64,000 nt of DNA, from NCBI GenBank assembly GCA_000151295.1, contig GG745337.1, positions 767,001-831,000 of the forward strand, in the 5' to 3' direction. Both the position numbers and the translations under genes were made by a program. The notes under the pieces are model-generated. The model did no database searches. It saw nothing but the letters and a program-made list of their open reading frames with translations, and was not told the origin of the DNA. This DNA is from Allomyces macrogynus ATCC 38327 (Eukaryota > Blastocladiomycota > Blastocladiomycetes > Blastocladiales > Blastocladiaceae). Positions 1 to 11,250 of this stretch are shown one piece after another. Positions within the stretch are counted from its first letter, which is position 1. Each line of letters begins with the position of its first letter.

Positions 1-19
1 CATGGGTCCGCTGGGCTAG

Positions 20-2152
20 ATTCGTTGCCCGCATCTCGAGCGGAACGCAACCCGTGCCCAAGCGCCACGCGCACGAGCCGCCACGACCGCAAACCAATCC
101 GCCGCGTCGGCGACGACGCACGATAAAACAGCGCGCGCTAGGACCAGCAGGTCCCCGCGTAAACCGTCTGTGCGCAAGAGCAAGACGCGCGCGACGCCTG
201 AACTCGTGACGCGACTACGAGACCAGGTGGCCCATGGTCGTGTGAAAGATGCATGGTCGACGTACGCGAAATGCCGACGAGAACGGGCCGCCATGACGTC
301 CATGCCGCTCACGACGATGCGCAAGCTCGCGCGGCTCACGGCCGGATTCGCGCACAATTCTCCACTCTCGCTCAGCGCGCACGAGGCCATGCGACGACGG
401 CAGCGCATTGCCGAGGACATGGTCGCGTACAAGCTCGACGACGAGTCGCAGCAGTGGACGGCGGCCGACTTTTGCGAAGTGTTCTTGGTCCTGCACAAGC
501 GGCACTCGGTCCCGCAGTTCCCGCCGTCCTACCGGCACATCGAGCGGCTGGAGCGCACCGACGTGTCGCGGCTTTGGCGGCGCATCACGACGTTACCCAT
601 GGTCCTGCTCGACCCGGCGCCCTACAACCGGTTCTTGCTCTACCACCTCGAGCGCGGAGACTCCACGGCGTTCCAGGAGGTGCTCGATTGGATGATGCAG
701 CACTCGATCCACCTGCACTCTTTCTCGTACGGCCAAATCATCCGCATGCTGCTCACGCAGAACCAGACGGAGACGGCCGCGGTCATGGTCAAGGAGCTCG
801 TCGACGCAGAGTACCCGCCGAGCTCGACCATGCTGTGCCACTTACTGCACGCGTTTGCCATGGCCGGCGAAAAGGCCACATGCGACCTCATTCGGACAGC
901 GTGGGCGGACCGGCTCACCAACGCTAGCGCCGACGACCTCGTGTCGCTCGTGGATCTGCTCTTGCCGTATTCTGAAATGCGCGCGATGACGTTGGAGCTC
1001 GCAAGTCTCGCGCTCGCTCGAATCGAGCCTACGGGGAACCCGAAATCCATGCCGCAGAGCTACAATGACCTCCGCGCACGTTCGATCTCGTCGTGGCTCT
1101 CACGGCTCATTGAGGACCAGTCGCCGATGCTCGCCGATTTTTTTCGCGTTCTCGACACGCAGTCGGACCGTGTTCGGCTCGACACATGGTGCCGGTTGAC
1201 CGTGGCGGCCACAGCGGCGGCCGTCCCACCGTCGCCAAGGTTATCCTTTGACCGGCCGCCGAGTGCCCCGCCGCCGCCGCCACCGCCGTCTCCCTCGCGG
1301 AAGCCGAACCATATCTATTGGAGGCGAGGCTCATGGCGGCACTTTGCCCGCGCGCTCGCGCTGACGCCGCACGTTCTCGATTTCGCGACGCCGCAGTACT
1401 TTCTGGCCAAGCTGCTTGGACTCATGTACGTGCACGGCGCCGGGCCCGAGGCCGTCGTTCTGATCCGGTCGCTCGTCGTGCACGCGCCGCGGAATGCGAC
1501 CCGCACCCCCGTCGTCAACGAGGCACTCCGCATTTTGGTCGCGTTCAACGAGCACCATCTCGTGCAGAACGTACTGTGGCCGCGGCTGCGCGCCAACCTC
1601 GAGACCGCCCCGCCACACACGGTCGCCGACACGCAGACACTCAACTATCTCCTGATTTCCGCACTCCACCCGCGATCGACGTCGATGGCCGTCGGCGAGT
1701 CCACGGCCACGGGCCAATTCGCCAACGACGTGACCGTGACCATGACGCAAGCGGGCGTTCCTGGCGATGCTGTCACCTGGTCGCTCGTGGCCAAATGGTC
1801 GCTCACGAACGGCGCGCCAGGTGCCGTGTTCGCGATCCTCGACCGTGCCGCGGAGCACCGGCAAGGGTCGGCGCCAATGCTTAATATGGCGCTCAAGGCG
1901 GCGACGGATGCCGCGCACATGCAAGTCATTGTCGAGTTCTTGGTCGCGCACGGGACGGAGAACAAGGTGCCGGCGCCCAAGAGCAGTTCGCGTCCAAGGT
2001 CGGGTGGGCCGCGCGAGTGGCTCTTGGTTGATAACGAGAACCGGCTTCTGTTCCAAGACCGCGTTCGCGAGCTCAGGTGTGATGTGGAGGAAACGCGCGT
2101 GGCGTTGGGGTCGGCGCTCGCCGAAGTTCTGGACGACGTTGAGGTTGAGTGA
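20..2152 (+). CDS. PPR-like mitochondrial protein (5' partial)
   Basis: Open frame without interruption from 20 to the TGA at 2150-2152, about 710 residues in the window. There is no in-frame ATG near the 5' end and a TAG lies at 17-19, so I read 17-19 as a 3' splice site and place the first exon outside the window. The first 50 residues are rich in Arg, Ala, Ser and Thr and lack acidic residues, like a mitochondrial transit sequence. The body consists of amphipathic helix pairs of the PPR/TPR type, such as YNRFLLYHLERGDSTAFQEV around nt 625-680, which suits an organelle RNA-binding factor. A proline-rich insert (PPPPPPPSP) lies around nt 1268-1295. The exact PPR family and RNA target cannot be told. 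A 434-codon antisense frame over the 3' half is a codon-bias shadow. Confidence 0.65.
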   Translation: MRCPHLERNATRAQAPRARAATTANQSAASATTHDKTARARTSRSPRKPSVRKSKTRATPELVTRLRDQVAHGRVKDAWSTYAKCRRERAAMTSMPLTTMRKLARLTAGFAHNSPLSLSAHEAMRRRQRIAEDMVAYKLDDESQQWTAADFCEVFLVLHKRHSVPQFPPSYRHIERLERTDVSRLWRRITTLPMVLLDPAPYNRFLLYHLERGDSTAFQEVLDWMMQHSIHLHSFSYGQIIRMLLTQNQTETAAVMVKELVDAEYPPSSTMLCHLLHAFAMAGEKATCDLIRTAWADRLTNASADDLVSLVDLLLPYSEMRAMTLELASLALARIEPTGNPKSMPQSYNDLRARSISSWLSRLIEDQSPMLADFFRVLDTQSDRVRLDTWCRLTVAATAAAVPPSPRLSFDRPPSAPPPPPPPSPSRKPNHIYWRRGSWRHFARALALTPHVLDFATPQYFLAKLLGLMYVHGAGPEAVVLIRSLVVHAPRNATRTPVVNEALRILVAFNEHHLVQNVLWPRLRANLETAPPHTVADTQTLNYLLISALHPRSTSMAVGESTATGQFANDVTVTMTQAGVPGDAVTWSLVAKWSLTNGAPGAVFAILDRAAEHRQGSAPMLNMALKAATDAAHMQVIVEFLVAHGTENKVPAPKSSSRPRSGGPREWLLVDNENRLLFQDRVRELRCDVEETRVALGSALAEVLDDVEVE

Positions 2153-2560
2153 GACCAATGTGGGCGTGGAGGGCAGCCGCGGGCGGGCCGTGTACCATTG
2201 TTGCAGATACATGTCGGGCGTGAGTGTACCTAAATGTCTTCGGTCAGGCGTACTGACACACCCGCTAAAATTTGGAGGGCCGTGTTTGCTTTTGTGCCAG
2301 TTGACGTATTGCTGACCGGATTGCGGTGAGCGCGTGAAACCACAAATGAGAGGGTGGATAATGGAGTACAAGAATTGGTCCTGCGGTTCTGTGCGTTGAA
2401 TATGTGATGCTCTTCTCAAGTTCTCGCAGATCACGAAGCAGAGTGTTGCCATATTCATAACAAGCTTCCTCACCCGGAAACGATTGAGAGTGATTGAACG
2501 TGGGGAAAACAATTCATTTGAGCTCCTCCCAAAGAATAACGGAAAGAAAAAGAAGAAGCA

Positions 2561-2740
2561 GAAATGGGAATCGCAAAGGGGGATGCGAAAACAAAAACAA
2601 AAACGCCGACACAAACTCGCTGAACGACCACACACGCATGCGCTGGACCCACTTCTCGTCGAACTTGGTCACGCGCACACGAGTAGAAGTGATGGTAGCG
2701 GTAGCAATTGATGACTGGCGAATTTGCGGGTTGCAAGTTC
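2561..2740 (+). repeat. Dispersed repeat module R2 (copy 1)
   Basis: The block with tagcaattgatgactggcga at about 2701-2720 reappears almost unchanged as its reverse complement near 45.12-45.17 kb. The upstream A-rich part ending in aaaacgccgacac matches the reverse complement of about 45.39-45.47 kb. The 45-kb copy carries extra sequence between these anchors, so the copies differ by an internal deletion or insertion. Confidence 0.75.
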
Positions 2741-2744
2741 TAGT

Positions 2745-2953
2745 GGAGAGAGAAGTGGTTGCATGGTCAGTTGTACGCAGGCATCATTAAAGTGGCACCT
2801 ACATTAGAGCGGCGAGCACCAGGCTCAGTTGCGGCCAGAAGAGGCCGAGCCGCAACGAAATCGGGTGGAGAGGGTAGAATGCCTTATCAGGAGCAATTCT
2901 CGGGATGGAGAGCAAGAACGGGACGCGGGGGACGGCCAGGATTATGTACGCTT
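2745..2953 (+). repeat. Dispersed repeat module R1 (copy 1)
   Basis: Aligns along its length with 31351-31560 in the same orientation. Shared anchors are ggagagagaagtggttgcat, gccagaagaggccgagccgc and gatggagagcaagaacggga, with scattered substitutions between them. It encodes no recognisable protein, and no terminal inverted repeats or target-site duplication could be fixed by eye. Confidence 0.8.
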
Positions 2954-3061
2954 GCACGCAGACAGACACGGACTAGAGGTCCAAGCTTGCACTGGCTGGC
3001 CGACTTACAGTCTTACTCACATCGCAATCATCGGTTGCATGCAATCCGCATGCGTTCGGTT

Positions 3062-3240
3062 GGTTGTGTCGAGTGTCGTTTCGCGCTAAGTGCGCGAAGC
3101 TGCGGTTGCTGCCGCGTCGCAACAACTGCGTGCACGCGATCTGAGAGTCGGATTGAGGGGTGGACGAGGTTTTGTTTAGCGTGTTGGTTTTGCTGTCATA
3201 TCTGTATCTTCGCTTCCTTCTTTCGTGATCCGTTCATTTT
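3062..3240 (-). repeat. Dispersed repeat module R2 (copy 2, inverted)
   Basis: Anchors gtgtcgagtgtcgtttcgcg and gctgcggttgctgccgcgtc match 45292-45400 on the same strand. Relative to copy 1 at 2561-2740 this half of the element lies in the opposite orientation, so the island at 2.5-3.2 kb looks like an inverted, nested arrangement of partial copies. Confidence 0.7.
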
Positions 3241-3599
3241 TTGACATTTGGTTGGCAGCTGTCGCTGAAAAAAGTTCAATGAATCGTTAGCGCTGTCGAA
3301 TTCTTCTGATTCCTGTTGTTTTGTTGGTGGGGACTTGTCCGCGAAGAACAACGGCTCTCCACGGGTTTCTGACGCGGTCTCCTAACCTTCCTGCCGCGCG
3401 AAAGCTGCTGCCGCGCTTTGCGCCGAGATCAAGAGGCCGTAAGGGAACCGATTCAACGCCTTGAAGAGCATTCTTACGAACAGATTGGTTTTTTATGCCC
3501 AGCGAGCCAAAACAAACGGGCCCGGCGAGCCAAGACGAACGGACGAAGCGGCAACTCGAGAAAGATAAACCACGAACCATTCCGGGCAGCTCGTGGGGC

Positions 3600-6500
3600 T
3601 CAAAGGACAAACAAAAACTTCAGATCCTCCTCTGAGAGACGTGCGAGCGCATCCAGGTTCTGCATCCTCGGGTGGTCAGTCCCGTCCATGCGTCGCGGCA
3701 ATCACAGACAACGTTGCGTACCTTGCCGACGGTCGAGTCAAACAGCGCCTGCTTCTTGACCTGCAGCTGGATGATGCGCTACACGAGGCAACAGTCACGG
3801 TCAGGATCCGCAGCTTGGTGGACAGGGTCGACGAGCTTGCAGCGCACCTCTTCAATCGAGTCCTCGATGATGAGCCGCGTAATGCGGATCGGGCGGTACT
3901 GGCCGAGCCGGTGGATGCGATCCATGGCCTGCGACTCGGCGGCCGGGTTCCACCTGTGGGATGATGCGTGAGTTGACGCGGGCAACCAAGCCGCGAAGGC
4001 CACACGATCGCGTACCAGGGGTCCATGAGGAAGATCTGCGACGCCTCGGTCAGGTTGAGGGCGACACCGCCGGCCTATATATGATTGTCGGACCGTGCGC
4101 GTCGGTCACCTGTCGAGCCGACTGGTGGGGGAGTGACGACGACCGCACCTTGAGCGAAATGAGGAACACCATGACGTGCGGGTCCGACGAGAAGGCTTTG
4201 ATGACGGAGTCACGCTGCTGCAGGTTCATGCGACCATCGAGCTTGACGCTGTAACAGAGAATCGAAACTGGTTAGGCTTGATCAGGCAACGGAATCAAAA
4301 CGTGCGGATCAAAACGTACCACTGGAACCCGGCCTTGCGGAGACGCCAATGGATCAAGTCGAGGAACGAGACATACTGCGAAAACACAATCGACTTGATC
4401 GAGTGGTCTGCGAGTCGATGGGTCAGAGCGCACGATCGGTCATGAGCCGTGCATCGAAAACCTCAGGAATCACGCACCCTGCTTGCGCAAGTTGGTCAGC
4501 TCCTCAAGGAGCGCCTCGATCTTGGTGCTGCTCCGCCAGCCCTCTACGAAACGGTCGCGTCAATTCCATCCCACCCATTCCTCACGATCCACATCCAATC
4601 CATCGCACCCATGTCGATCCGCCCGACGATGCTCGTCATGGGCTTTTCGGCCGTGACGACGGGCGCCGCATCCAAGTCGACAACAAGTTTCGAAAAGCAT
4701 ACGGGGCATGTCAGCGACTTGTCGTCGCCGTACCCGTCAATATACTGGCGCATGTCCTCGCGGCAAAAGACGTGCTTGCACTTGGCCGTGATCGGGTCTT
4801 CGGCGGGCTCGTGGCACAGGCCGCACACGAGCACGTCACCATTAGCCGCCGTCTTGGTCCCCGCGCCCGCGGCCTTGGTGCCGGGCTTGCTGAACTTGGA
4901 CGTGACCATGGCCGGGTGGTTGGCGGCCTGCCGCATGCGCGTGAGAAGCTCTAAATGGTTCAAGCCGAGACCGTAAGGGATCGAGATCTCCGTGAGTGTA
5001 CAGGGCGGAAGGAACATCTCTACCCGGCCGAAAAGAAGAACAGCATACCGAAGATGTTCGCGTAATGGTTGAGCACTGTGCCCTCTGCCACGTAGGTCGC
5101 AAACTGCCGCTTCGAGTCCGAGTACAACGACGAGTAGAAATCGCGCTCTTCCTACGAATCCAAGCAGCAATCAGTCACGGCCGCAAGCAACAAGTCGGTG
5201 GAGAAGCCGTCAGGAACCTCGCTGAAGTAGTCGCGGCGCACCGTGACGTGGCGCGGCGGGAGCCCAAGGTCGTCTGCGCGCTCAATCTTGGTGCGCCTAA
5301 GCATCATCGTGTCGAGCAGCCGTCCGAGGTTGTTGAACGCCTCGCGACCGGCGCCCGTCGGCCCGAATTCTTGGATCGGCTTGAGGATCGAGTAGTTCCA
5401 GTAGCAGAAATGGTTCTAGGGTGCGCGGTAACGGGTTAGGGCCGTACATCATGATCAGAGCTGAACGCAACGCAGAAAGAAGACCGTACCATGGGCCGGT
5501 GGCCGCACTCGTCGCACGACTTCTTGTCGCTGAACTTCCAATGGAGAGACTAGATTCAAGGCGTGAGCGTCAGTTCGCCGCAAAAATGAGCTTATCACGC
5601 GGGAAGCAGCCGCACCTTGCACGGGCAGTTGCGGCAAAAGTAGTAAGCAAACGGGTCGAGCTGCAAGAACCGAATCACCGAGTACATTTCGCCGACGCGG
5701 TTCTGCACGGGCGTGCCGGACAGGCACCATTTGTACTGGCTCTTGAGCGCAAACACGGCGCGTGCCGTATTGGTCGACCGGTCCTTGATGTTGTGGCACT
5801 CGTCGAGCACAATCCGTGCCCACTCGACCTGGTGCAGCGCGCTCGGCTCCTTGACGGTCCCGGCCTTGCGCTTGAACCCGTACTCTTGCTTGCGGAATGC
5901 GGCCTCGATCACGCTGTAGGATGTAATGAGCACGTCATTTTCGAGCAGCGCGCTCTCCTCGTTGATGCGCTTGCTGCCGTGGAAAATGGTCATCTTGAAC
6001 TGGCCGTCGTCGGCAATGTGGTTGGTGATCTCGCTCATCCACTGGTGAAGCGCGACATTCGGAGCGACAATCAGCGTGGGGCGGCGCCGGCGCGCCAAGA
6101 GAAGGGCAATCTAAAGGGTGGAGAAGATCGCTTGCAGTCAGAACCAGCTCAAGACCCGAAAAATGCAAGCTGGATGGGAAAACTTGTCGCACCGTCGAGA
6201 TGGTCTTGCCCATGCCCATCTCGTCGGCGAGCAGCCCACCACCAAACTCTTCCTCTTGCCGAATGAGCCACGCGAGCCCCTCGACCTGGTACGGCAGCAT
6301 CTTGAGCTTCAAGTGCTCGGGCTGGTCGACCTGCTCCGGGTCGATGCGGTCCGGGATCCGTTCCCAAACGCCGTCGAGGTCCGGGTGGTTGGCCTTGAGC
6401 TTACTGTCCATGGCGCGACGGACGAGCACCGACTAGTGTTGGCGGCAAGAGTGAGTCACCATCGTTCAGTGCCAGCAAACCGGCAGCAGAATCAACGTAC

Positions 6501-7322
6501 GCGACGCTCGCGCGGCGTCAGTCCCATGAGCTCTGGGTCGTTGAGCCGGTCGATGATCTCCTGGCGCCGACGCGCGGCCTCGGTCCTGGCGCGCTGCGTC
6601 TGCGCCGCGATCATCGTAACAATGGGCTCATCCTCGTCGTCCGACGCAGACAAGTCCGAGTAAGCGGGATTGTTGGCGTGCGCGGGCGTCTCGACAAAGT
6701 CCGAGTCGGAATCAATCTCGAGAACGGCAGTTGGCGCCTTTGGCGCGGCGGAACTCGAGCTCGATGCGGGAGTAGCAGCGGTCGGAACAGAATTGGCCGC
6801 GACCGAGCTGGTGCCGGCGAGCAGCGCTTGCTGAACGGCCATGAATTCCTCCTCCTCGCTGTCGGCAATCGTGATGATGGCGCGGGAAGGTGACGGGCGC
6901 GGGGCAGGTGCAGAGCGCGATCCACGTCCACGACGGGCCATGGCAGGGGCACGAGCCGGCGGGGCAGGAATTGCGGGTGTCGTCGGAGCCGTACTTGGAC
7001 GTGACGCTGACGCGGCCGATCCGCGCGAGCTGGTACGAGCACGTTTGGGCGGCGGCACCTCAAAATCTTCATCGTCGTCGTCGTCGGGTTCGCTACCCTC
7101 ACTCGCGCTCACGTCGCTGTCGGCGCTGGCGCTGGCCTCGTCCATTTCCACGTCGCTAACGTCCTGATCGTCGCTTTCGTCGTCACTATCTTCGTCGTCG
7201 TTGGCATGTGCCGCTGCTTGCGCGCGCGTACGGCGCGTCGTGCTCTTGGTGGCCTTGCCGTGCGCGGCGGGCGCGGAGCTGGCGGCGGCAGTTGCCTTGG
7301 AGCGGGACCGGGTGACGCGCAT
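3600..7322 (-). CDS. RAD16: RAD16-type SNF2 helicase/RING protein of nucleotide excision repair
   Basis: Swi2/Snf2 ATPase of the Rad7-Rad16 global-genome nucleotide excision repair complex. By hand 14 exons join in frame to 931 residues: 7322-6501, 6432-6193, 6110-5616, 5549-5490, 5415-5218, 5151-5049, 4950-4609, 4543-4478, 4407-4320, 4248-4149, 4074-4016, 3953-3848, 3778-3722, 3659-3600. Exon 1 is an acidic, Ser/Ala-rich tail of about 270 residues. The helicase core follows ([10 protein letters not shown], the DExH box [18 protein letters not shown]). A C3HC4 RING ([11 protein letters not shown] to CPVC, about residues 680-725) sits between the two helicase lobes, as is diagnostic for Rad16. 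The C-terminal lobe shows [21 protein letters not shown] and [11 protein letters not shown], and the end [10 protein letters not shown] matches the family tail. It lies head to head with TAF9. Confidence 0.93.
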
Positions 7323-7706
7323 GGCTAACGGCGCGGTCGACGACAGGTTGCAGCAGGCGCAAGATCGCGCCGAGCGAGTGACCGGGTCGCTGCCAGTCGC
7401 CGGTGCTGCTGCTCGGTGCTGCCGCTCGCCTTTCTCGGTCGTCGCGGCTCAGCGTCGGCTCTCTGTGAGTCGATGACCTTACAGCAGCATCGAGGCGGCG
7501 AAAGAAGCGAATGCACACGCCAACTTTGATCAAACATGATCGACCGTTCTTTCATTTCTCGGCCGGCCGCGAACCTGCCCCTTGGTCGCCTCTTTCCATC
7601 ACGCTGCGACTTGGCGCAATTGATTGGAGTTGTTCTCGGCAAAGCTCTCCACCAGCAAGAATACGCGCTCGAGCCGCCGACCACAACTCCTGCAACGATC
7701 AACACG
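7323..7706. promoter_or_regulatory. Shared upstream region of RAD16 and TAF9
   Basis: Gap of 384 bp between the start codons of two divergent genes. It must hold both promoters. I see no clear TATA box or strong motif. Confidence 0.5.
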
Positions 7707-8654
7707 ATGGTAGCCGCAATTCATGACTGTGATCAATAGCCACGAAACTATTCGCAGCCAAGCGCTGATCACGACTGCCGCCGAACGATACAATGAACTA
7801 GACGACCCACCCTCTCCCGTCCGCTACTGACGCGAGCGCTGCCGGCGCACAAGCGGCCGCAGCCAACGGAGCGACCACCGCCCCGGCCGATGACCGCCCA
7901 CGCGACGTGCGGCTGGTCGAGCTGATGCTGCAGACGGCGGGCATTCACGACTGCGACGAGCAGGTCATCCCGATGCTGCTCGAGTTTGGCTACCGTATGT
8001 GCCTCCGCCTGTTTCGATGTGCGACCAACCGTGAAGCTTATCCCGCCGACCCGTAGGCTACGTGACCGACGTGCTTACCGAGGCGCTCTTGTTTGCCGAC
8101 CACGCGGGCCACGCCGACATCAACACCGACGACGTGAAGCTCGCCATTCAGTCGCGCGTCAACCATTCATTCACGGCACCGCCACCAAAAGACGTACAAA
8201 TTGCGCCTCGGTTCTGCTCGTCACGCTGGGAACATCGTGGAACTGACACTCGCCCTCGCATGGTTAGTTCCTCCTCGAACTTGCCGCCAAGAAAAACGAG
8301 CAACCGCTCCCGCTCGTCGGCGAAAAGTATGGCCTGCGACTGCCGCCGCAACAGTTTACCCTCACCAACGTCAACTACACGATTGCGCCCAAGGTACACG
8401 TATCGCCGCTCCCAGATCTGCAGTGCCGTTTTCTCAACACAACTGATCAGTTTTTTCTCCATTGTTTGCAGATGGTCACACCGCCACCCGTTATGCCGCC
8501 ATTACCGGTAGGATCCAGTGAATTAGCAGGAGCACGGCCAGGAACTGCAGTGGGGGCCAGTTCGTGGGTGGCCGCGGTCCCGCCAAGTGGCGGCGACGAG
8601 ACGGACGAGGAGATGGACGAGGCGACACCGACACCCACGCCGGCGGCAGGGTAG
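7707..8654 (+). CDS. TAF9: TFIID/SAGA subunit TAF9
   Basis: Histone-fold TBP-associated factor that pairs with TAF6 in TFIID and SAGA. Exons 7707-7709, 7802-7994, 8057-8193, 8268-8393 and 8472-8654 join to 213 residues. The histone fold runs from RDVRLVELMLQTAG through YVTDVLTEALLFADHAGH to VKLAIQSRVNHSFTAPPP. The conserved following block LRLPPQQFTLTNVNY is also present, and the tail is Pro/acidic. The frame of exon 2 is closed by a TAG just upstream, and no in-frame ATG lies in that exon. The best start is the ATG at 7707, which is followed at once by a GT donor, so coding exon 1 would be the initiator codon alone. A different upstream exon is possible; the remainder of the model is secure. 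Confidence 0.88.
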
Positions 8655-9716
8655 CGCGGCGGCCCTTGTGTTGCTTGTGCTGCAGGCTGGAGGATCGAGC
8701 GGGGGTAGTGAGCGCGATGTTCCCAGCCGACGTGGCCGACAGCACCTTCCGGCCACGCTAGCGTCGCCAGCTGGAAATCCGCATCGGAAACAGATTTCTC
8801 CGACTATCACTATGTCATGACTCTGGAAATTGGCGCGGCGCTGGCTGGTCAGGGGTACATAAAGGGCCCTGGTGCACCGCGTTGTTCGCTTTGGCGCGTC
8901 TCGTGCCATAAAGGGCACCCGAACCATCGAGCAAAGGCGAGCAAAGGCCAAGCCAGCGTAAAATCGATCAGCACACTTTTGCAGAATCGTGCCGGTCTTC
9001 TGAAAGCAGCACCACTCCCGCTCTCAAACAACACCAAACTACCCACAAGGGCCTGAGAGGGAACGCAAAAAAAAAAAAACAGCGTCGCCAGGAGGTCCTG
9101 TTCTGTAAACATAATGGTAACAGCCTACTTCAAAACGTCAACGGATCCGGGACATGTTTATGTGTTTGAGAAGCTTACTGGGTAGTGGTTGATTAGTGGA
9201 ATGTACGACTCTGTTGGGTTGAACTCAAGGACCCCGGTTCAAACTGGCTGGTTTTGCTCCAATTTGCAATAAGCTGCGACTTCCCGTTTTTGCCATCCAA
9301 GGCACCATCCGGCCCAAAATTAATTTTTTGAGGTCAAGATAACGTTCTGCTGCTCACATATCTGCTGGAGGATCGCGGCAAATGAAGCTGTTTCTTTTTG
9401 AATCTTTTTGCGTGCATGTTACACGAGCAACCTCACACACGCGGTCACGTTGTCGGGGATGGCAGGCGACACTGGGGCAGACATGAACGTTCGAGCAGCT
9501 GGCTGCACACAACCACTTTTCTTTCCAAACCGGCCGCCGACACCAGCAACAAGTCGTCGTCATCAACCACACGCGTCAAGTAGGTGCACGCAATCCAACC
9601 GCGCTGCGACTTGCTGCATTTGGACCAGGCCGCCAGCTTCAACGAGCCCCGCATCGGGATCACGACCACCACCTCCTGCCGTCACCAGCCAACCAACCAC
9701 CAAGTGCACTGCAACC
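8655..9716. other. Intergenic region between TAF9 and PRS1
   Basis: About 1.06 kb with no supported gene. It contains an A13 run at about 9067-9079 and AT-richer sequence near 9100-9420. A B-box-like ggttcaaact at 9236 has no foldable tRNA around it. The 3' part is expected to hold the PRS1 promoter. Confidence 0.5.
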
Positions 9717-11127
9717 ATGCGCGGCGCCAAGGTCCTCGGCGGCTCGTCGCACCCGGACCTGACCGAGCAAATCGTCGACCGGCTCGGGATCCAACTCGTG
9801 CCCGTCACGTTCAAATCGCATGCCAACCACGAAAAGACGCTCGAAATCCACCAGTCGATTCGCAACCAAGACGTGTTCATTGTCCAGTCCGGGTCGGACG
9901 AGATCAATGACCATGTGCGTGGGCTTCCTGGCCGTTTGCAGCGCCGGATTCTCGAGTGCTGACGTTGCTCGCGGCCTCGACGACATAGCTCATGGAGCTG
10001 CTCATCATGATTAACACGTGCCGCGCATCGTCGGCGGGCCGCATCACGGCGATCTTGCCGTACTTGCCCTACTCAAAGCAGTGCAAGAAAAAGAAGTCGC
10101 GCGGCGCTGTCACGGCCAAGCGTGCGTGTGGACCCTTTGCCTGTGCGGACGTGTCCGGAATGGGACCTGCCGCTGACGGTCGTTCAAACATTTCAATGTA
10201 GTGGTCGCCAACATGCTCACGGTTGCGGGCGTCGACCACATTATCACGCTCGACTTGCACCACGACCAGATGCAGGTTCGACTCGCGCGTTCTCCTTGCC
10301 TACACTGCGCGTCCCAATCCGCTGACCTCGTCGTCCACCACCACCAGGGCTTTTTCAGCAAACCCGTCGACAACCTGCTCGCCGAACCCACCCTATGCAA
10401 GTACGTGACGCAGTATTACCCCGACCACCAATTGGGCGTGGTCGTTTCCAAGAACCCCGGCGGGGTCAAGCGCGTCACCTCTCTCTCGGACCGGCTCAAG
10501 ATGGATTTCGCCTTGATCCACCAAGACAAGTCCGTCCCGAAACCTCAGCGCGCGCGCGTCGTGACAACCGGGTCGCAGAACCACTTGGTGCACGACACCA
10601 TGTCGACCGACTCCTTGCCGCAATTGCTGGCGACGTCGGCGTCGACAGCGGCGCTCGACGACCCAGACGTGCAGGTGCTCGAAGTGATTGATACGGCGTG
10701 GCACGAGGACGGGCTGCAGTTGGTCGGGGACGTCAAGGGCCGCGTCGCGTTCTTGGTGGACGATATGATTGATACGCCGGATACGTTTATTGCCGCGGCC
10801 AAGTTGTTGCTGCGGCGCGGGGCGACCAAGGTGGTCGTGTTGGGCACGCATGGGATTTTGAGCAATGATGCGTTGGCTGAGTTTGAGAAGGCGTCGTCGA
10901 TTAGTGAGGTGCGTTCTGTGTCGTCGCTGCAACGACGCGGTCTGTGAAGCTGACGCGTCCGCTTTCCTCCACAGATCGCGGTCACCAACTCGTACCCGAT
11001 TCCGCCGGAAAAGCGCGCCATGTCGACGAAGCTGCGCATCATGGACATTTCGGGGGTCATTGCCGAGGCCATTCGCCGCACGCACAATGGCGAGAGCATC
11101 TCGTACCTGTTCAACACGGCAATCTAA
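9717..11127 (+). CDS. PRS1: Ribose-phosphate pyrophosphokinase, Prs1-like divergent subunit
   Basis: PRPP synthetase family subunit; the active enzyme makes PRPP from ribose 5-phosphate and ATP for nucleotide, His and Trp synthesis. Exons 9717-9914, 9989-10121, 10202-10275, 10348-10908 and 10975-11127 give 372 residues. Family blocks: SSHPDLTEQIVDRLGI, SDEINDHLMELLIMI, LVANMLTVAGVDHIITLDLH, GRVAFLVDDMIDT. It follows yeast Prs1 where that subunit departs from catalytic paralogues: SKQCKKKKSRGAVTAK in the flexible loop and VVVSKNPGGVKRVTSL in place of the usual VVSPDxGG site, plus an insertion of about 60 residues rich in Ser, Thr and Asp after IHQDKS. It is therefore likely a structural or regulatory partner of a catalytic subunit encoded elsewhere. 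The stop is TAA. Confidence 0.88.
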
Positions 11128-11250
11128 CACGTGGGGGGATAGCGCGGAGGATGGTTAGGCCAACGCGTCCAGGGGGCGCAAAAGAGTGAAATCAAAAAGC
11201 GATCTTTTGGAGAAATTGACGACCGCGCGTCACGACAATGAACATCAACC

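Larger units (their letters stand above)
2153..3599. other. Gene-free island rich in dispersed repeats
   Basis: No coding frame with protein-like features was found on either strand. The stretch holds the 3' flanks of the convergent PPR-like and RAD16 genes and three repeat modules (2561-2740, 2745-2953, 3062-3240) that recur near 31.35 kb and 44.9-45.5 kb. Base composition is more AT-rich than in the genes. Confidence 0.7.

Noticed and set aside
1331..2635. 434-codon minus-strand frame overlapping the PPR-like gene
   Set aside because: Antisense to a better coding frame; no domain, and openness follows from GC-rich third positions on the other strand.
9180..9260. Possible tRNA gene (A-box-like tagtggttgattagtgg, B-box-like ggttcaaact)
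   Set aside because: No acceptor or T-arm pairing can be drawn around the boxes.
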